Source of the DNA: Marinobacter sp. BW6
Lineage (GTDB): Bacteria > Pseudomonadota > Gammaproteobacteria > Pseudomonadales > Oleiphilaceae
Length of the DNA: 64,000 bases
NCBI RefSeq assembly: GCF_008107725.1
Contig: NZ_VIRN01000064.1
Location: 682,001 to 746,000 of the forward strand
Direction of reading: 5' to 3'
Below the pieces are notes generated by a model that did no database searches, was not told the DNA's origin, and worked only from the letters and a program-made list of their open reading frames with translations. Position numbers and translations under genes: made by a program. Shown here in pieces: positions 43,717-51,885 of this stretch (the stretch's first letter is position 1; every line of letters starts with the position of its first letter).

Positions 43717-44397
43717 TCAGGCGCCTTCGCTCGAGACGCTTTTCACGCCGTCTTTGGTTCCCAGCAGCAGCAGATCCGCGCGGCGGCGGGCGAACAGGCC
43801 ATTGGTGACCACGCCCACGATGTTGTTGAGCTGCTCTTCAACCCGGATAGGTTGGGAAATATCCATGTTGTGGACGTCGATGATGATGTTGCCGTTGTCG
43901 GTCACTACGCCTTCCCGGTAGACCGGGTCACCGCCCAGTTTCACGATTTCCCGGCCAACGTGGCTCCGGGCCATGGGGATGACTTCCACCGGAAGCGGGA
44001 ATTTGCCGAGTATGCCGACCATCTTGGAGTCATCGGCAATGCAGATGAAGGTCTTGGCGACCGCGGCCACGATTTTTTCCCGGGTCAATGCGGCACCGCC
44101 GCCTTTGATCAGTTCCAGGCGTTCGTTGGTTTCATCGGCGCCGTCCACGTAGAACTCCAGTTCTCCGGCACTGTTGAGGTCGTAAACCGGGATGCCGTGG
44201 CTTTTCAGGCGCTCGGCGGTGGCTTCTGAGCTGGCAACGGCGCCGTCGAAATCGGTCTTGAGTTCCGCGAGCATGTCGATGAAAAAATTGGCCGTGCTAC
44301 CAGTGCCTACACCGATCACGCTCTCGCTATCAAGACGGGGAGCAATGTAATCAATGGCGGCTTTGGCGACGGCTTTTTTCAGTTCGTCCTGGTTCAT
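43717..44397 (-). CDS. rpiA: ribose-5-phosphate isomerase A
   Basis: RpiA interconverts ribose 5-phosphate and ribulose 5-phosphate. The 226-residue protein keeps the substrate-binding loop [37 protein letters not shown] and the C-terminal [21 protein letters not shown] 44397 gives the conserved [11 protein letters not shown] start, close to E. coli [10 protein letters not shown], with GGAG six bases before it. An adjacent ATG at 44400 is equally in frame. It is divergent from ilvA. Confidence 0.96.
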   Translation of the reverse strand: MNQDELKKAVAKAAIDYIAPRLDSESVIGVGTGSTANFFIDMLAELKTDFDGAVASSEATAERLKSHGIPVYDLNSAGELEFYVDGADETNERLELIKGGGAALTREKIVAAVAKTFICIADDSKMVGILGKFPLPVEVIPMARSHVGREIVKLGGDPVYREGVVTDNGNIIIDVHNMDISQPIRVEEQLNNIVGVVTNGLFARRRADLLLLGTKDGVKSVSSEGA

Positions 44398-44548
44398 CAT
44401 TGGCTCCGGCTGCAAATCAGGTTGGCTTTGTCGTCATTATAGCGCTTAAGCGCCCTCTGCTTATAGACGGCTACCGTGCAAACTTTCTACACTGTGGGTT
44501 TTTCTCAGCCAGTCATCACTCACACATCGACCAAAAGCCGGAACTGCT

Positions 44549-46084
44549 ATGCCGCAACGCTACATCAAGAAGATTCTCGATGCGCGCGTCTATGACGTGG
44601 CCATCGAAACACCCCTGACTGAAGCCCGCAGTCTGTCCAAGCGCTTTGGCAACAATATTCTGCTCAAGCGTGAAGATCTTCAGCCGGTGTTCTCCTTCAA
44701 GATTCGTGGTGCCTATAACCGGATTGCGCAGCTTTCCGAGGAGCAGAAGGCCAAGGGTGTTATCTGTGCCTCCGCCGGTAATCATGCCCAGGGTGTGGCG
44801 CTGGCTGCCAAGAATCTGGGGATCAAGGCGGTGATTGTGATGCCGCAAACGACACCCGAGATCAAGGTGCGCTCGGTGCGGGACCACGGTGCCAGGGTTG
44901 TTCTCAAGGGCGATGCCTTTGATGAAGCCGCTGCCCACGCCCAGGAGCTGATCCAGAAACACGGTTACACCTACATCCCGCCGTACGATGATCCCGATGT
45001 GATTGCCGGGCAGGGCACGGTGGCCATGGAAATCATGTGGCAGTTCAGCAAGCCGATCCACGCGATCTTTATCTGCGTTGGTGGCGGTGGACTGATTGCC
45101 GGCATGGCCGCCTACATCAAGTATCTGCGCCCCGAAATCAAGGTGATTGGCGTTGAGCCCGAGGACTCCAACTGCCTGCAGGCTGCCATGAAGGCGGGCA
45201 AGCGGGTGGTGCTGGACGAAGTGGGCATCTTTGCTGACGGCGTGGCGGTCAAGCAGATTGGCAAGTACCCCTGGGAAATCTGCAAAGATCACGTGGACGA
45301 GGTGATCACGGTATCCACCGACGAAATCTGCGCGGCCATCAAGGATGTGTTCGAGGACACCCGTTCCATTGCCGAGCCGGCCGGTGCCCTCGGTGTGGCG
45401 GGCATCAAGAAATACATCGAGCGCGAGAAAGTCGAGGGCGAGAACCTGATTGCCACCCTGAGCGGTGCCAACATGAACTTCGACCGTCTGCGCTACATCT
45501 CCGAACGCACGGAAGTGGGCGAGAAACGCGAGGCCATCCTGGCGGTGACCATTCCGGAGAAACCGGGCGCCTTCAAGACCTTTATCAACGCCCTGCACAA
45601 GCGCAGCATTACCGAGTTCAACTACCGCTATGCGGACGCCACCAATGCCACGATTTTCGTGGGCATCCAGATTGCTGCGGGTGGCCATGGTCGCGAAGAT
45701 CTGGTTCAGGATTTGCGGGAGAGCGGATACTCGGTGGTTGACCTTACAGACAGCGACCTTGCCAAGCAGCACATTCGGCACATGGTGGGCGGCCACGCGC
45801 CGACCATCACCAACGAGAAGGTGTTCCAGTTCGAGTTCCCGGAGCGCCCGGGGGCGTTGCTCAAGTTCCTGATGTCTCTTGGTACCCGCTGGAATATCTC
45901 CATGTTCCACTACCGCAACCACGGTGCAGCATACAGCCGTGTGTTGCTGGGCGCCCAGGTGGACGACGACGAGGTGCAGGATTTCGAGAAAATGCTGGAT
46001 AAGGTCGGCTTCCGCTATGAAAACATGACGGATAATGAGGCCTATCAGCTGTTTCTTGGCCAGGGAAATGCACGATCGAGTTAA
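44549..46084 (+). CDS. ilvA: threonine ammonia-lyase, biosynthetic
   Basis: IlvA deaminates threonine to 2-oxobutanoate, the first step of isoleucine synthesis, with pyridoxal phosphate. The 511-residue protein has the PLP lysine in FSFKIRGAYNR (about 50), the phosphate-binding SAGNHAQGVALAA, and CVGGGGLIAGMAA. Two C-terminal ACT-like regulatory domains (about 325-400 and 420-505) make it the long, isoleucine-inhibited biosynthetic form. A 562-residue open frame on the opposite strand is a shadow of this gene. Confidence 0.97.
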   Translation: MPQRYIKKILDARVYDVAIETPLTEARSLSKRFGNNILLKREDLQPVFSFKIRGAYNRIAQLSEEQKAKGVICASAGNHAQGVALAAKNLGIKAVIVMPQTTPEIKVRSVRDHGARVVLKGDAFDEAAAHAQELIQKHGYTYIPPYDDPDVIAGQGTVAMEIMWQFSKPIHAIFICVGGGGLIAGMAAYIKYLRPEIKVIGVEPEDSNCLQAAMKAGKRVVLDEVGIFADGVAVKQIGKYPWEICKDHVDEVITVSTDEICAAIKDVFEDTRSIAEPAGALGVAGIKKYIEREKVEGENLIATLSGANMNFDRLRYISERTEVGEKREAILAVTIPEKPGAFKTFINALHKRSITEFNYRYADATNATIFVGIQIAAGGHGREDLVQDLRESGYSVVDLTDSDLAKQHIRHMVGGHAPTITNEKVFQFEFPERPGALLKFLMSLGTRWNISMFHYRNHGAAYSRVLLGAQVDDDEVQDFEKMLDKVGFRYENMTDNEAYQLFLGQGNARSS

Positions 46085-46099
46085 CGTGGAGTGGGTCAG

Positions 46100-46183
46100 G
46101 GTCTGGTAGAGCTTTCCAAAACTGTGCGGAGCCAAGCGTACAGGGACGTATCCACAGCGTGTTTTGGAAAGCTCTGTCAGACC
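46100..46183. repeat. imperfect 23-bp inverted repeat element downstream of ilvA
   Basis: GGTCTGGTAGAGCTTTCCAAAAC (read in two parts) at 46100-46122 pairs with the reverse complement at 46161-46183 with three mismatches, around a 38-base spacer. It starts 16 bases after ilvA. It could be a terminator-like RNA structure or a copy of an interspersed element. Confidence 0.7.
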
Positions 46184-46268
46184 TTGGCCGGTCGCCGCAC
46201 ACAAAGCTTACCTAATTTTAATCTGTGAAAAATTGTAAAACTGAAGATGCGTGTTAGTCTTTCTTCTG

Positions 46269-46286
46269 ATTCTTGAAGTCAAGAAT
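46269..46286. promoter_or_regulatory. perfect inverted repeat upstream of the small protein gene
   Basis: ATTCTTGA-AG-TCAAGAAT (8-2-8) lies 53 bases upstream of the ATG at 46339. It could be a repressor site or a 5'-UTR hairpin. Confidence 0.45.
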
Positions 46287-46338
46287 AGCTCACTGATTTC
46301 CCAACACTTTCAAAACTGCATCTTGAGGAACTGAAGCC

Positions 46339-46500
46339 ATGGGCGGCAAGCCTGACATCATCAAAGCCATTGTGCTGATTTTTGCCATCGGCCTTGTGAT
46401 TACTGGTTTCACATCCATCCACGCCTCCGAAGACAAAGGCGCACGAGCCGCCAATCTTGTTGGCTCTGTTCAGGTAGTGAGTCAGCCGCTGAACCGGTAA
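46339..46500 (+). CDS. small membrane or secreted protein of 53 residues
   Basis: I translated this frame myself. It begins MGGKPDIIKAIVLIFAIGL, a short basic start and a hydrophobic helix (about 8-26) ending near HA, which reads as a signal peptide or single membrane anchor. A polar tail of about 24 residues follows. GAGG precedes the ATG at about 10 bases, and an inverted repeat lies further upstream. The 3' end overlaps the stop of the convergent ygfA gene by 19 bases. I do not recognise a family. Its coding status rests on the signal-like helix and ribosome site. Confidence 0.6.
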   Translation: MGGKPDIIKAIVLIFAIGLVITGFTSIHASEDKGARAANLVGSVQVVSQPLNR

Positions 46501-47117
46501 CGTCGCTTATCGGTCACCACGCTGTGCAAAGGCACGTCCCAGGGCTCTACCGGCAGCTTTTTCACCTTCTGAAAATCATGTGCCAAGCCAATCATTTTTG
46601 GCGCCAGTCTTGGTCGTATCCGGCTGAAGGCAAACGTCCTGTCATAGAAGCCTCCACCCATTCCCAGTCTTCCGCCCTGTTCGTCAAAACCCACTAGCGG
46701 AAACAGCACCGCATCCAGTGCCCATGCCGGGCGTCGCAGACCTTTGCTGAATGCGGGCTCGGGGATGCCAAACCGGTTGGCTGAGAGCTCTACACCATCG
46801 TAGTAGGGGCTGAAAACCAGCCTGCCTTCATGAATTGGATGCAGTACCGGCAGATAGAAGCGGATGCCTTTGCGCTGTGCGACGTCCAGGTAGACGTGAG
46901 GATCAATTTCACCATCGTTGGGCAGGTAGATGGCAATGTGCCGGGCGCGATGCAGGTCTGGATTCTTCAGCAGGTTAAGAGCAAGGTGCTCGGCCGCCTG
47001 TTGCTGTTGCTCGAAACTCAGCTCACGGCGATGCTGCCGCAGGCGTTTTCGAAGTTCACTGCGTGAGAGGGTATCGGGATGGGATTGGAACGGTTGAGGC
47101 TCGATAAACTGGCTCAA
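46482..47117 (-). CDS. ygfA: 5-formyltetrahydrofolate cyclo-ligase
   Basis: This enzyme converts 5-formyl-THF to 5,10-methenyl-THF with ATP. The product of about 211 residues contains the ATP-binding HIAIYLPNDGEIDPHVYL region and the signature FPLVGFDEQGGRLGMGGGFYDRTF. There is no ATG near the N-terminus. The frame runs back into the 6S RNA gene, and TTG 47117, with GGGAAG about eight bases upstream, is my best start. ygfA directly downstream of 6S RNA is the conserved gammaproteobacterial order. The start codon therefore lies at the 3' end of 6S RNA. Confidence 0.88.
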   Translation of the reverse strand: MSQFIEPQPFQSHPDTLSRSELRKRLRQHRRELSFEQQQQAAEHLALNLLKNPDLHRARHIAIYLPNDGEIDPHVYLDVAQRKGIRFYLPVLHPIHEGRLVFSPYYDGVELSANRFGIPEPAFSKGLRRPAWALDAVLFPLVGFDEQGGRLGMGGGFYDRTFAFSRIRPRLAPKMIGLAHDFQKVKKLPVEPWDVPLHSVVTDKRRYRFSG

Positions 47118-47121
47118 AATA

Positions 47122-47304
47122 AAGCTTCCCGGGCTGCCGTTATCGGATGTTGCCCTTGAACCCAAAGTTCAAGGTCGGTGGCCGCTGTGACATATTAGGC
47201 TTTCCCCTGACGGGGACGTGCTCACAATGCCCTGAAGTAGCCACCTGGGTAATGCGCATCGGCTCGAGGACGTATCCGACTATCCCGAACAGCCCAGGAA
47301 GTTG
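47122..47304 (-). ncRNA. ssrS: 6S RNA
   Basis: 6S RNA mimics an open promoter and sequesters sigma-70 RNA polymerase in stationary phase. On the minus strand this stretch of about 183 nt begins AAGAACAACTTCCTGGGCTG and ends GGCAGCCCGGGAAG, which pair as the closing stem. The conserved 3' part contains CCTTGAAC-CTTTGG-GTTCAAGG-type pairing (+ strand about 47155-47175), the same hairpin as in E. coli 6S RNA. A GCCGATGCGC segment echoes the central bubble. Position between zapA and ygfA matches the standard locus. A TTTATTTT tract at the 3' end acts as terminator. Ends are estimates. Confidence 0.85.
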
Positions 47305-47309
47305 TTCTT

Positions 47310-47338
47310 ATTATACGGGCAGTGTCGGGGCCGATTGC
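47310..47338 (-). promoter_or_regulatory. ssrS: sigma-70 promoter of 6S RNA
   Basis: On the minus strand a perfect TATAAT (47315-47310) lies about 6 bases before the predicted 6S start. A TTGCAA -35-like box lies roughly 19 bases further upstream. Confidence 0.6.
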
Positions 47339-47365
47339 AACACCTGTCTGAGATTCTCTGCGGAT

Positions 47366-47662
47366 TTAACGGCCCGAGCCATCACCAAGGGCGCCGTCCA
47401 GTTTATTGTCCATGGCCCGCAGCAAGGTGCTGGTGGCGTCAGACATGGTGTCGCGCTCGAGCAGTTCGTGGGTAATGTTCAGAGCTGCCATGACGGCAAT
47501 ACGCTCGGTGCCGAAAACCTTGCCGCCGGCGCGAATTTCCCGCATTTTGCTGTCCAGATGCCGAGCGGCCCGTAGTAATGCCTCCTGCTCTTCCTCGGGG
47601 CAGGCGACCAGGTATTCCTTGTCGAGGATCTTCACCTCAACTGTGGTGGATTGCTGTGCCAT
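47366..47662 (-). CDS. zapA: cell division protein ZapA
   Basis: ZapA binds and bundles FtsZ filaments at mid-cell. The 98-residue protein has the family N-terminus (VEVKILDKEYLVACPEEEQEALL) and the following helix (LDSKMREIRAGGKVFGTERIAVMAALNITHELL). Its start overlaps the stop of the preceding small gene by one base (TGATG), so both are translated together. 6S RNA and ygfA follow on the same strand. Confidence 0.93.
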   Translation of the reverse strand: MAQQSTTVEVKILDKEYLVACPEEEQEALLRAARHLDSKMREIRAGGKVFGTERIAVMAALNITHELLERDTMSDATSTLLRAMDNKLDGALGDGSGR

Positions 47663-47868
47663 CAGTGATGCTCCAGGGCCCGAAGGCGGCTGATCATGGC
47701 TTCGATCTTGTGCTTCGCGTGATCGTTTTTCTGCACCAGCTGGGCCCGTTCCCGGTTCCAGTCATCCTGCAGTTCCCGCAATGTGGCGTTATCCCGCTCA
47801 AGTTTCTGACAGCGTTCAATCAGCCTGTCCAGCTTGTCCGCTAATGCCTGTACTTCGGACTGTTCCAT
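47662..47868 (-). CDS. small coiled-coil protein upstream of zapA (TIGR02449-like)
   Basis: The 68-residue product from ATG 47868 is one long coiled coil (heptads through LADKLDRLIERCQKLERDN and onward), rich in Leu, Glu, Arg and Gln. It corresponds to the small TIGR02449-type protein commonly found before zapA and looks like a ZapB-style division factor. The stop/start overlap with zapA supports a shared role. A frame extending to 47901 adds 11 unconvincing residues. Confidence 0.82.
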   Translation of the reverse strand: MEQSEVQALADKLDRLIERCQKLERDNATLRELQDDWNRERAQLVQKNDHAKHKIEAMISRLRALEHH

Positions 47869-47971
47869 GACGTGCCCAGCAGTGGTTTGAGGTAATTGCA
47901 ACTAACTATAAGTGTGGACGCTAAGTCGGTCAATTTACAGGCTTGTCATTGGACTCCTTGCGTGATGCGCA

Positions 47972-49246
47972 TCACTGATCCGCGGCCTCGCCGAACCCCA
48001 GTCGGCGACTCTGGCGCCAGGTGCTGAAAGCCGGTATCAGAGCCACGGTAAAGGCGGCGATCGGAACTGAGGTCAGCAACGCCCATTCCTCAGGTGTCAG
48101 CGGACGCAGCGAGATCTGCAGGCCATAGTTGGCCAGCAGCCAGGGGCTTGCCAGTGAGACGCCTGCCATGCCAATACCCAGAGCCAGCACGCAGGCAGCC
48201 AGGGCAAGGGCGACACACTCAAGGATGTACAGTGAGGCTATCAGAGCCGGGGATGCACCGGTTGCTCTGAGTACGGCGATCTCATGGGCTCGCTGGGCCT
48301 GCAAGGTCAGAAGCACCGCAACCAGCCCGATCAGGCTGGTGATTACCACAAAACCGGTGATGCCCAGCAGCGCTCGCTCAAACTGGCCCATCAGTCGCCA
48401 GAGTTCACTGAGGGCGACTCCCGGGAGTATGGCCGAGAGCGGCTCGCCGGCAAACTGGTTGATTTCCCGCTGTATGCGGAAGGTCAGGATTTGCCGGTCG
48501 ATGCCAACGAATGCGGCGGTAATGGCATCGGGTGTGAAATCTCGGCCCTTTGCCTGCTCCGGTGTGATTGTCCGTCCGGGGATGGCGACCCCGGATTCCC
48601 AGCCCACGTGCATGGCCTCCATGCCGTCCAGGCTGATATACACGGCCTGGTCCACCGGAGTGCCAGTGGGCGCCAGTATGCCGGTGACGGTAAACGGCGT
48701 GTCTTCGTGGTTGGAGAAGCTGGTGCGTCCACCGCCATGGGATAGCACAATCTGCTCGCCCACCTGATGCGCCAGCGACCGGGCAACGCCGGCGCCCAAC
48801 ACCACATCAAACACTCCTTCAAACCACTGGCCGTCATCCAGTTCGAGGGGCAGATCGCGACCGTAGCGGAAGTGCTTGAAAAAGTTCTCGTCTGTGGCGA
48901 CCACACGATTACCCCGGTAGCTGTCTCCGAGCGAAATCGGAATCAGCCAGGCCAGGCGGTTATCGTCTTTCAGGCTCTGGTAGGTCGACCAACGAATGTT
49001 GTTGGTGGCATCGCCAATATGAAACACGGTGTATAACAGAAGATTCAGCTGGCCACTTCGGGCACCGACGATCAGGTCGGTACCGCTGATGGTGCTGGTG
49101 AAAGACTGTTTGACCTCCGTGCGCAGGTACTGGATGCCCAGCAACAGGGAAACGCTGAGCGTCAGGGTCAGACACACCAGGGCCAGTACTTTTTTCCGGT
49201 GCCAGAGGCTGGCCAGGGCGAGTGTCAGGGCAAGGCGTGCTTTCAT
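47972..49246 (-). CDS. ABC transporter permease, FtsX/MacB type
   Basis: The 424-residue protein has an N-terminal membrane helix (KVLALVCLTLTLSVSLLLGI), a periplasmic domain of about 220 residues and three C-terminal helices. This is the FtsX/LolC/MacB permease plan (ITGFVVITSLIGLVAVLLTL, RAHEIAVLRATGASPALIASLY). Its start overlaps the ATPase gene by 4 bases. The nearby DUF2796 and DUF3299 genes link it to the set found in Zur-controlled zinc loci, so it may help assemble or export a zinc-scavenging lipoprotein or protein. The function is inferred from context. Confidence 0.88.
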   Translation of the reverse strand: MKARLALTLALASLWHRKKVLALVCLTLTLSVSLLLGIQYLRTEVKQSFTSTISGTDLIVGARSGQLNLLLYTVFHIGDATNNIRWSTYQSLKDDNRLAWLIPISLGDSYRGNRVVATDENFFKHFRYGRDLPLELDDGQWFEGVFDVVLGAGVARSLAHQVGEQIVLSHGGGRTSFSNHEDTPFTVTGILAPTGTPVDQAVYISLDGMEAMHVGWESGVAIPGRTITPEQAKGRDFTPDAITAAFVGIDRQILTFRIQREINQFAGEPLSAILPGVALSELWRLMGQFERALLGITGFVVITSLIGLVAVLLTLQAQRAHEIAVLRATGASPALIASLYILECVALALAACVLALGIGMAGVSLASPWLLANYGLQISLRPLTPEEWALLTSVPIAAFTVALIPAFSTWRQSRRLGFGEAADQ

Positions 49247-49959
49247 GTCCGATTACCCCGCAGTTCCAACTGATTACCGAAATGGCGGGCCAGGGACTGA
49301 TCGTGACTGACAAACAGGACCGAGGTGTTATGCCGGTGGGCAAGATTCAGGAGGAGTTCGAGAAACCGGTCACGGTTGTCAGCATCCAGTGCCGAGGTGG
49401 GCTCGTCCGCGAGAATCAGGCCTGGGGCGCCGATCAGTGCCCGTGCGGCAGCGATTCGCTGTTGCTGGCCTATGCTCAGTCTGGTGACTTTACGGTGCCA
49501 GTGATCTTCGGGAATTGACAGGGCTGCGAGCAATTGCTCCGCCTCGTCTGCGACCGTAGGTTCGGTGCGCTGTTTGCGCAGTTCAGAAAGCCCGCAGGGC
49601 AGGGTGACGTTGGCCCGGGTTGTCAGGTAGGGCACCAGGTTGAACTGCTGGAAGATGACGCCCATGTGGTCGGCCCGGAACTGGTCCCGGGCGCCAGCGC
49701 CCAGTCGGTGAATGTTGGTGCCAAGAACCCTTACGGAGCCAGTGGCAGGACGAAGCATCCCCGCCAGAAGGCTCAGGAGTGTGCTCTTGCCGCTGCCGCT
49801 GGAGCCGTGCAGAAACAGGTGTTCACCGCGTTTCAGAGTAATATCCGGAAAGTTGAGGGGCGCCTGTGCCGCGTCCCAGGAAAAACCAAGCCCGCTGACG
49901 TCAATCGAGGTTTCCGTGCTCCGGGAACTGTTGCTGGCTAAGTCTGTCTTGCTGGTCAT
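49243..49959 (-). CDS. ABC transporter ATP-binding protein, LolD/MacB-like
   Basis: The 238-residue ATPase from ATG 49959 has Walker A HGSSGSGKSTLLSLLAG (about 58-73), the ABC signature LSIGQQQRIAAARAL, Walker B GLILADEPTSALD and a switch His in LFVSHDQSLA. The sequence is of the LolD/MacB type that pairs with FtsX-like permeases, and the permease gene overlaps it by 4 bases. The upstream in-frame extension to 50325 is antisense to the DUF3299 gene and is rejected. It is divergent from that gene. Confidence 0.92.
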   Translation of the reverse strand: MTSKTDLASNSSRSTETSIDVSGLGFSWDAAQAPLNFPDITLKRGEHLFLHGSSGSGKSTLLSLLAGMLRPATGSVRVLGTNIHRLGAGARDQFRADHMGVIFQQFNLVPYLTTRANVTLPCGLSELRKQRTEPTVADEAEQLLAALSIPEDHWHRKVTRLSIGQQQRIAAARALIGAPGLILADEPTSALDADNRDRFLELLLNLAHRHNTSVLFVSHDQSLARHFGNQLELRGNRT

Positions 49960-50026
49960 GTTGGTTGCTGTCTGCCCGGTGTATGATTGCGGCTTCCGTA
50001 TTTCACTATCAGGAGTATGTGGTCCA

Positions 50027-50548
50027 ATGATGTCTGCCCCGGCGCGTTTGCGCTTTGCGCTGCCCTCTCTCACCGCGCTTGCACTGGTGCTCTTGCTCCC
50101 GGCAACAGGCCGGACCGAAACCCGGGAAATTGACTGGCTTGAGCTGATGCCCGCCGAGGACCTGGCGCTGTTGGAGAATATGCCAGAGATTGAGCACGAG
50201 GGCGATGGCCCGCCGCTGCTGCCGGACGAGATCATGACCGGTCGGGTTGTGCCGGAAATGGGCGATGTGGAAGGGCGCATTCCCGGCTTCGTGGTGCCTC
50301 TCAAGACAACCGAGGATATGCGCATCCTGGAGTTCTTCCTGGTGCCCTACTACGGTGCCTGTATTCATGTGCCGCCACCGCCGCCAAATCAGATTATTCA
50401 CGTCAAGTACAAGGAAGGTTTCACGCTTGAGGCCCTGTACGATCCCGTCTGGATCGAAGGCAAGCTTGTAATCGACCGCACCGAGAATGACATTGGCACA
50501 TCTTCCTATTCCATGGTCGCAACCGAGGTTGAGCCCTACGAGGAGTAA
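50027..50548 (+). CDS. DUF3299 family secreted protein
   Basis: The 173-residue protein has a signal peptide (RLRFALPSLTALALVLLLPATG, cleavage near residue 28) and a DUF3299 domain. Typical segments are GRIPGFVVPL, LEFFLVPYYGACIHVPPPPPNQ and YDPVWIEGKL. The conserved Cys and His in GACIHVPPPPPNQ could bind a metal. The family often occurs with DUF2796 and an FtsX-type ABC pair in zinc-related loci. AGGAG lies 11 bases before the ATG, and a second ATG follows directly. Confidence 0.85.
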   Translation: MMSAPARLRFALPSLTALALVLLLPATGRTETREIDWLELMPAEDLALLENMPEIEHEGDGPPLLPDEIMTGRVVPEMGDVEGRIPGFVVPLKTTEDMRILEFFLVPYYGACIHVPPPPPNQIIHVKYKEGFTLEALYDPVWIEGKLVIDRTENDIGTSSYSMVATEVEPYEE

Positions 50549-50561
50549 CTGGCGAGGTCCA

Positions 50562-51122
50562 TCATTGGGCTCCTGGCCTGACCCTGGTCTCCCCTTGGCC
50601 CAGGCGGTCTGAACCCTGGCCTCCCGACCAGATCCATTCAACGTTGAGATTCTCTATCTCGGGAAAACGGATTGTGATCGGTGTTGAAAGCGCCTCGGAA
50701 GGCTTCAGATCTGGACAACTCAGGGTCTGGGTAACTTCGAAATCCGAGTGGGAGGATTCGTCCGGATGATCATGGTCATGCCCATGGTTGTGTCCGTGAT
50801 CATCGCCACCTGCCTGATGATGCACTACCGCATTCATGACGGTGCAGCTCCCCTCGCGAGTGTTCGTCAGGGGAGTCTGTCCAAGCCAGTTGGTCACCTG
50901 GTTAACCAGTGCCTTCTGCTCGTCCGAACGGGCACGATGTTCAAATCCCAGCAAGTTGTAGGCCGGTGATGTGAAAATCAGGTCAACCTGGTTTCCATCG
51001 ATGGCCAGTTGCAATTCGGCATGACCGTGCTGGTGAGCGCCCGGGTTGTTGCTGGCAAAAGCGGAGCCGGCTGTCAGGACGGTGGCGGACAGAAGGGCAC
51101 GGGTTACCTTTGATGGCGTCAT
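50562..51122 (-). CDS. DUF2796 (ZrgA-like) His-rich periplasmic zinc protein
   Basis: The 186-residue protein has a signal peptide (cleavage near SAFA, residue 23), then HQHGHAELQLAIDG and LIFTSPAYNLLGFEHRA, which are hallmarks of DUF2796. A His/Asp-rich stretch (DDHGHNHGHDHDHPDESSH, about 107-125) is a likely zinc-binding loop, and two Cys are present. Homologues (ZrgA in Vibrio) belong to Zur-controlled zinc uptake. A 16-bp palindrome resembling a Zur site lies 25-40 bases upstream of the start. It is convergent with the DUF3299 gene. Confidence 0.87.
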   Translation of the reverse strand: MTPSKVTRALLSATVLTAGSAFASNNPGAHQHGHAELQLAIDGNQVDLIFTSPAYNLLGFEHRARSDEQKALVNQVTNWLGQTPLTNTREGSCTVMNAVVHHQAGGDDHGHNHGHDHDHPDESSHSDFEVTQTLSCPDLKPSEALSTPITIRFPEIENLNVEWIWSGGQGSDRLGQGETRVRPGAQ

Positions 51123-51146
51123 GGCATTGTCTCATGGTGCAAAATG

Positions 51147-51162
51147 ATATGTTATAACATAT
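51147..51162. promoter_or_regulatory. Zur-box-like palindrome upstream of the DUF2796 gene
   Basis: ATATGTTATAACATAT is a perfect 16-bp palindrome containing the TGTTATAACA core found in proteobacterial Zur sites. It lies 25-40 bases before the start at 51122, where it would overlap the promoter and let zinc-loaded Zur block transcription. Confidence 0.65.
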
Positions 51163-51259
51163 TGTTCGCTTCCCGGGTAAAAATCAACAGGCAGTGCCTT
51201 GGCATCGCCTGAATGCTAAAGTAGTCCTTTAATTCATCAACACAGGATCCGCCTGTTTC

Positions 51260-51859
51260 ATGTCAGAAACCGACACTTCCGGTGCTGCCCGCGCCGCCGA
51301 ATTCGAGCGCTGGGCCAACGTTTTTACAGCCCACAAGGCGTTCAGCCACCCATCCGAGTTGCACGGTGCACTCTGTGGTCGCCTGGCGGCCGGGTCCCGT
51401 ATTGAAGAGCCGGAGTGGCTGGCCATGGTGTGCGAGCACATGGGGCTGGCTGAGGACGCAGCCGAGGAGTCTGACGATCTCGCGCCGTTCATGAACCGGG
51501 CCTATGAGCAGACCCTTGAGCTCTTGAAATCAGCCGACATGAGTTTCCATCCTTTACTGCCGGATGACGACTACGCCATCGAGCAGCGGCTGGAGGCCCT
51601 CGTTTCCTGGGTGCGGGGATTCTTGGAGGGTATGGCACTGTCGGCCGGTGAGTCGCTTGGCCAGGCGCCCGATGAGATCCGGGAGCTGATTGAGGATATG
51701 GTGGCCATCAGTCAACTGTCCGAAGAGGAAGAAGCGGACGACGAAAGCGAGCAGCAGTTGCTGGAAATTACCGAATACATCCGGCTGGGGGCGCTCGCCG
51801 TGTTTACCGAATTCAATGCCCCTGAACCGCCCAAGTCTGATTCGCCGACCCTGCACTGA
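51260..51859 (+). CDS. ygfB: YgfB/UPF0149 family protein
   Basis: The 199-residue acidic helical protein matches the YecA/YgfB family (SHPSELHGALCGRLAAG; ALVSWVRGFLEGMAL; LLEITEYIRLGALAVFTEF). The biochemical role is not settled; in Pseudomonas aeruginosa YgfB has been tied to gene regulation affecting beta-lactam resistance. It is the first gene of the conserved ygfB-pepP-ubiH-ubiI run, 26 bases before pepP. Confidence 0.9.
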   Translation: MSETDTSGAARAAEFERWANVFTAHKAFSHPSELHGALCGRLAAGSRIEEPEWLAMVCEHMGLAEDAAEESDDLAPFMNRAYEQTLELLKSADMSFHPLLPDDDYAIEQRLEALVSWVRGFLEGMALSAGESLGQAPDEIRELIEDMVAISQLSEEEEADDESEQQLLEITEYIRLGALAVFTEFNAPEPPKSDSPTLH

Positions 51860-51885
51860 TCAGGGTCCTGATTGCAGGAGAGACT

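Noticed and set aside
42422..43921. 499-codon open frame on the plus strand
   Set aside because: It is antisense to the acyl-CoA dehydrogenase and rpiA genes.
44516..46204. 562-codon open frame on the minus strand
   Set aside because: It lies fully antisense to ilvA, has no family resemblance, and arises from the high G+C codon structure of ilvA.
47147..47575. 142-codon plus-strand frame across zapA and 6S RNA
   Set aside because: It is antisense to zapA and the conserved 6S RNA locus.
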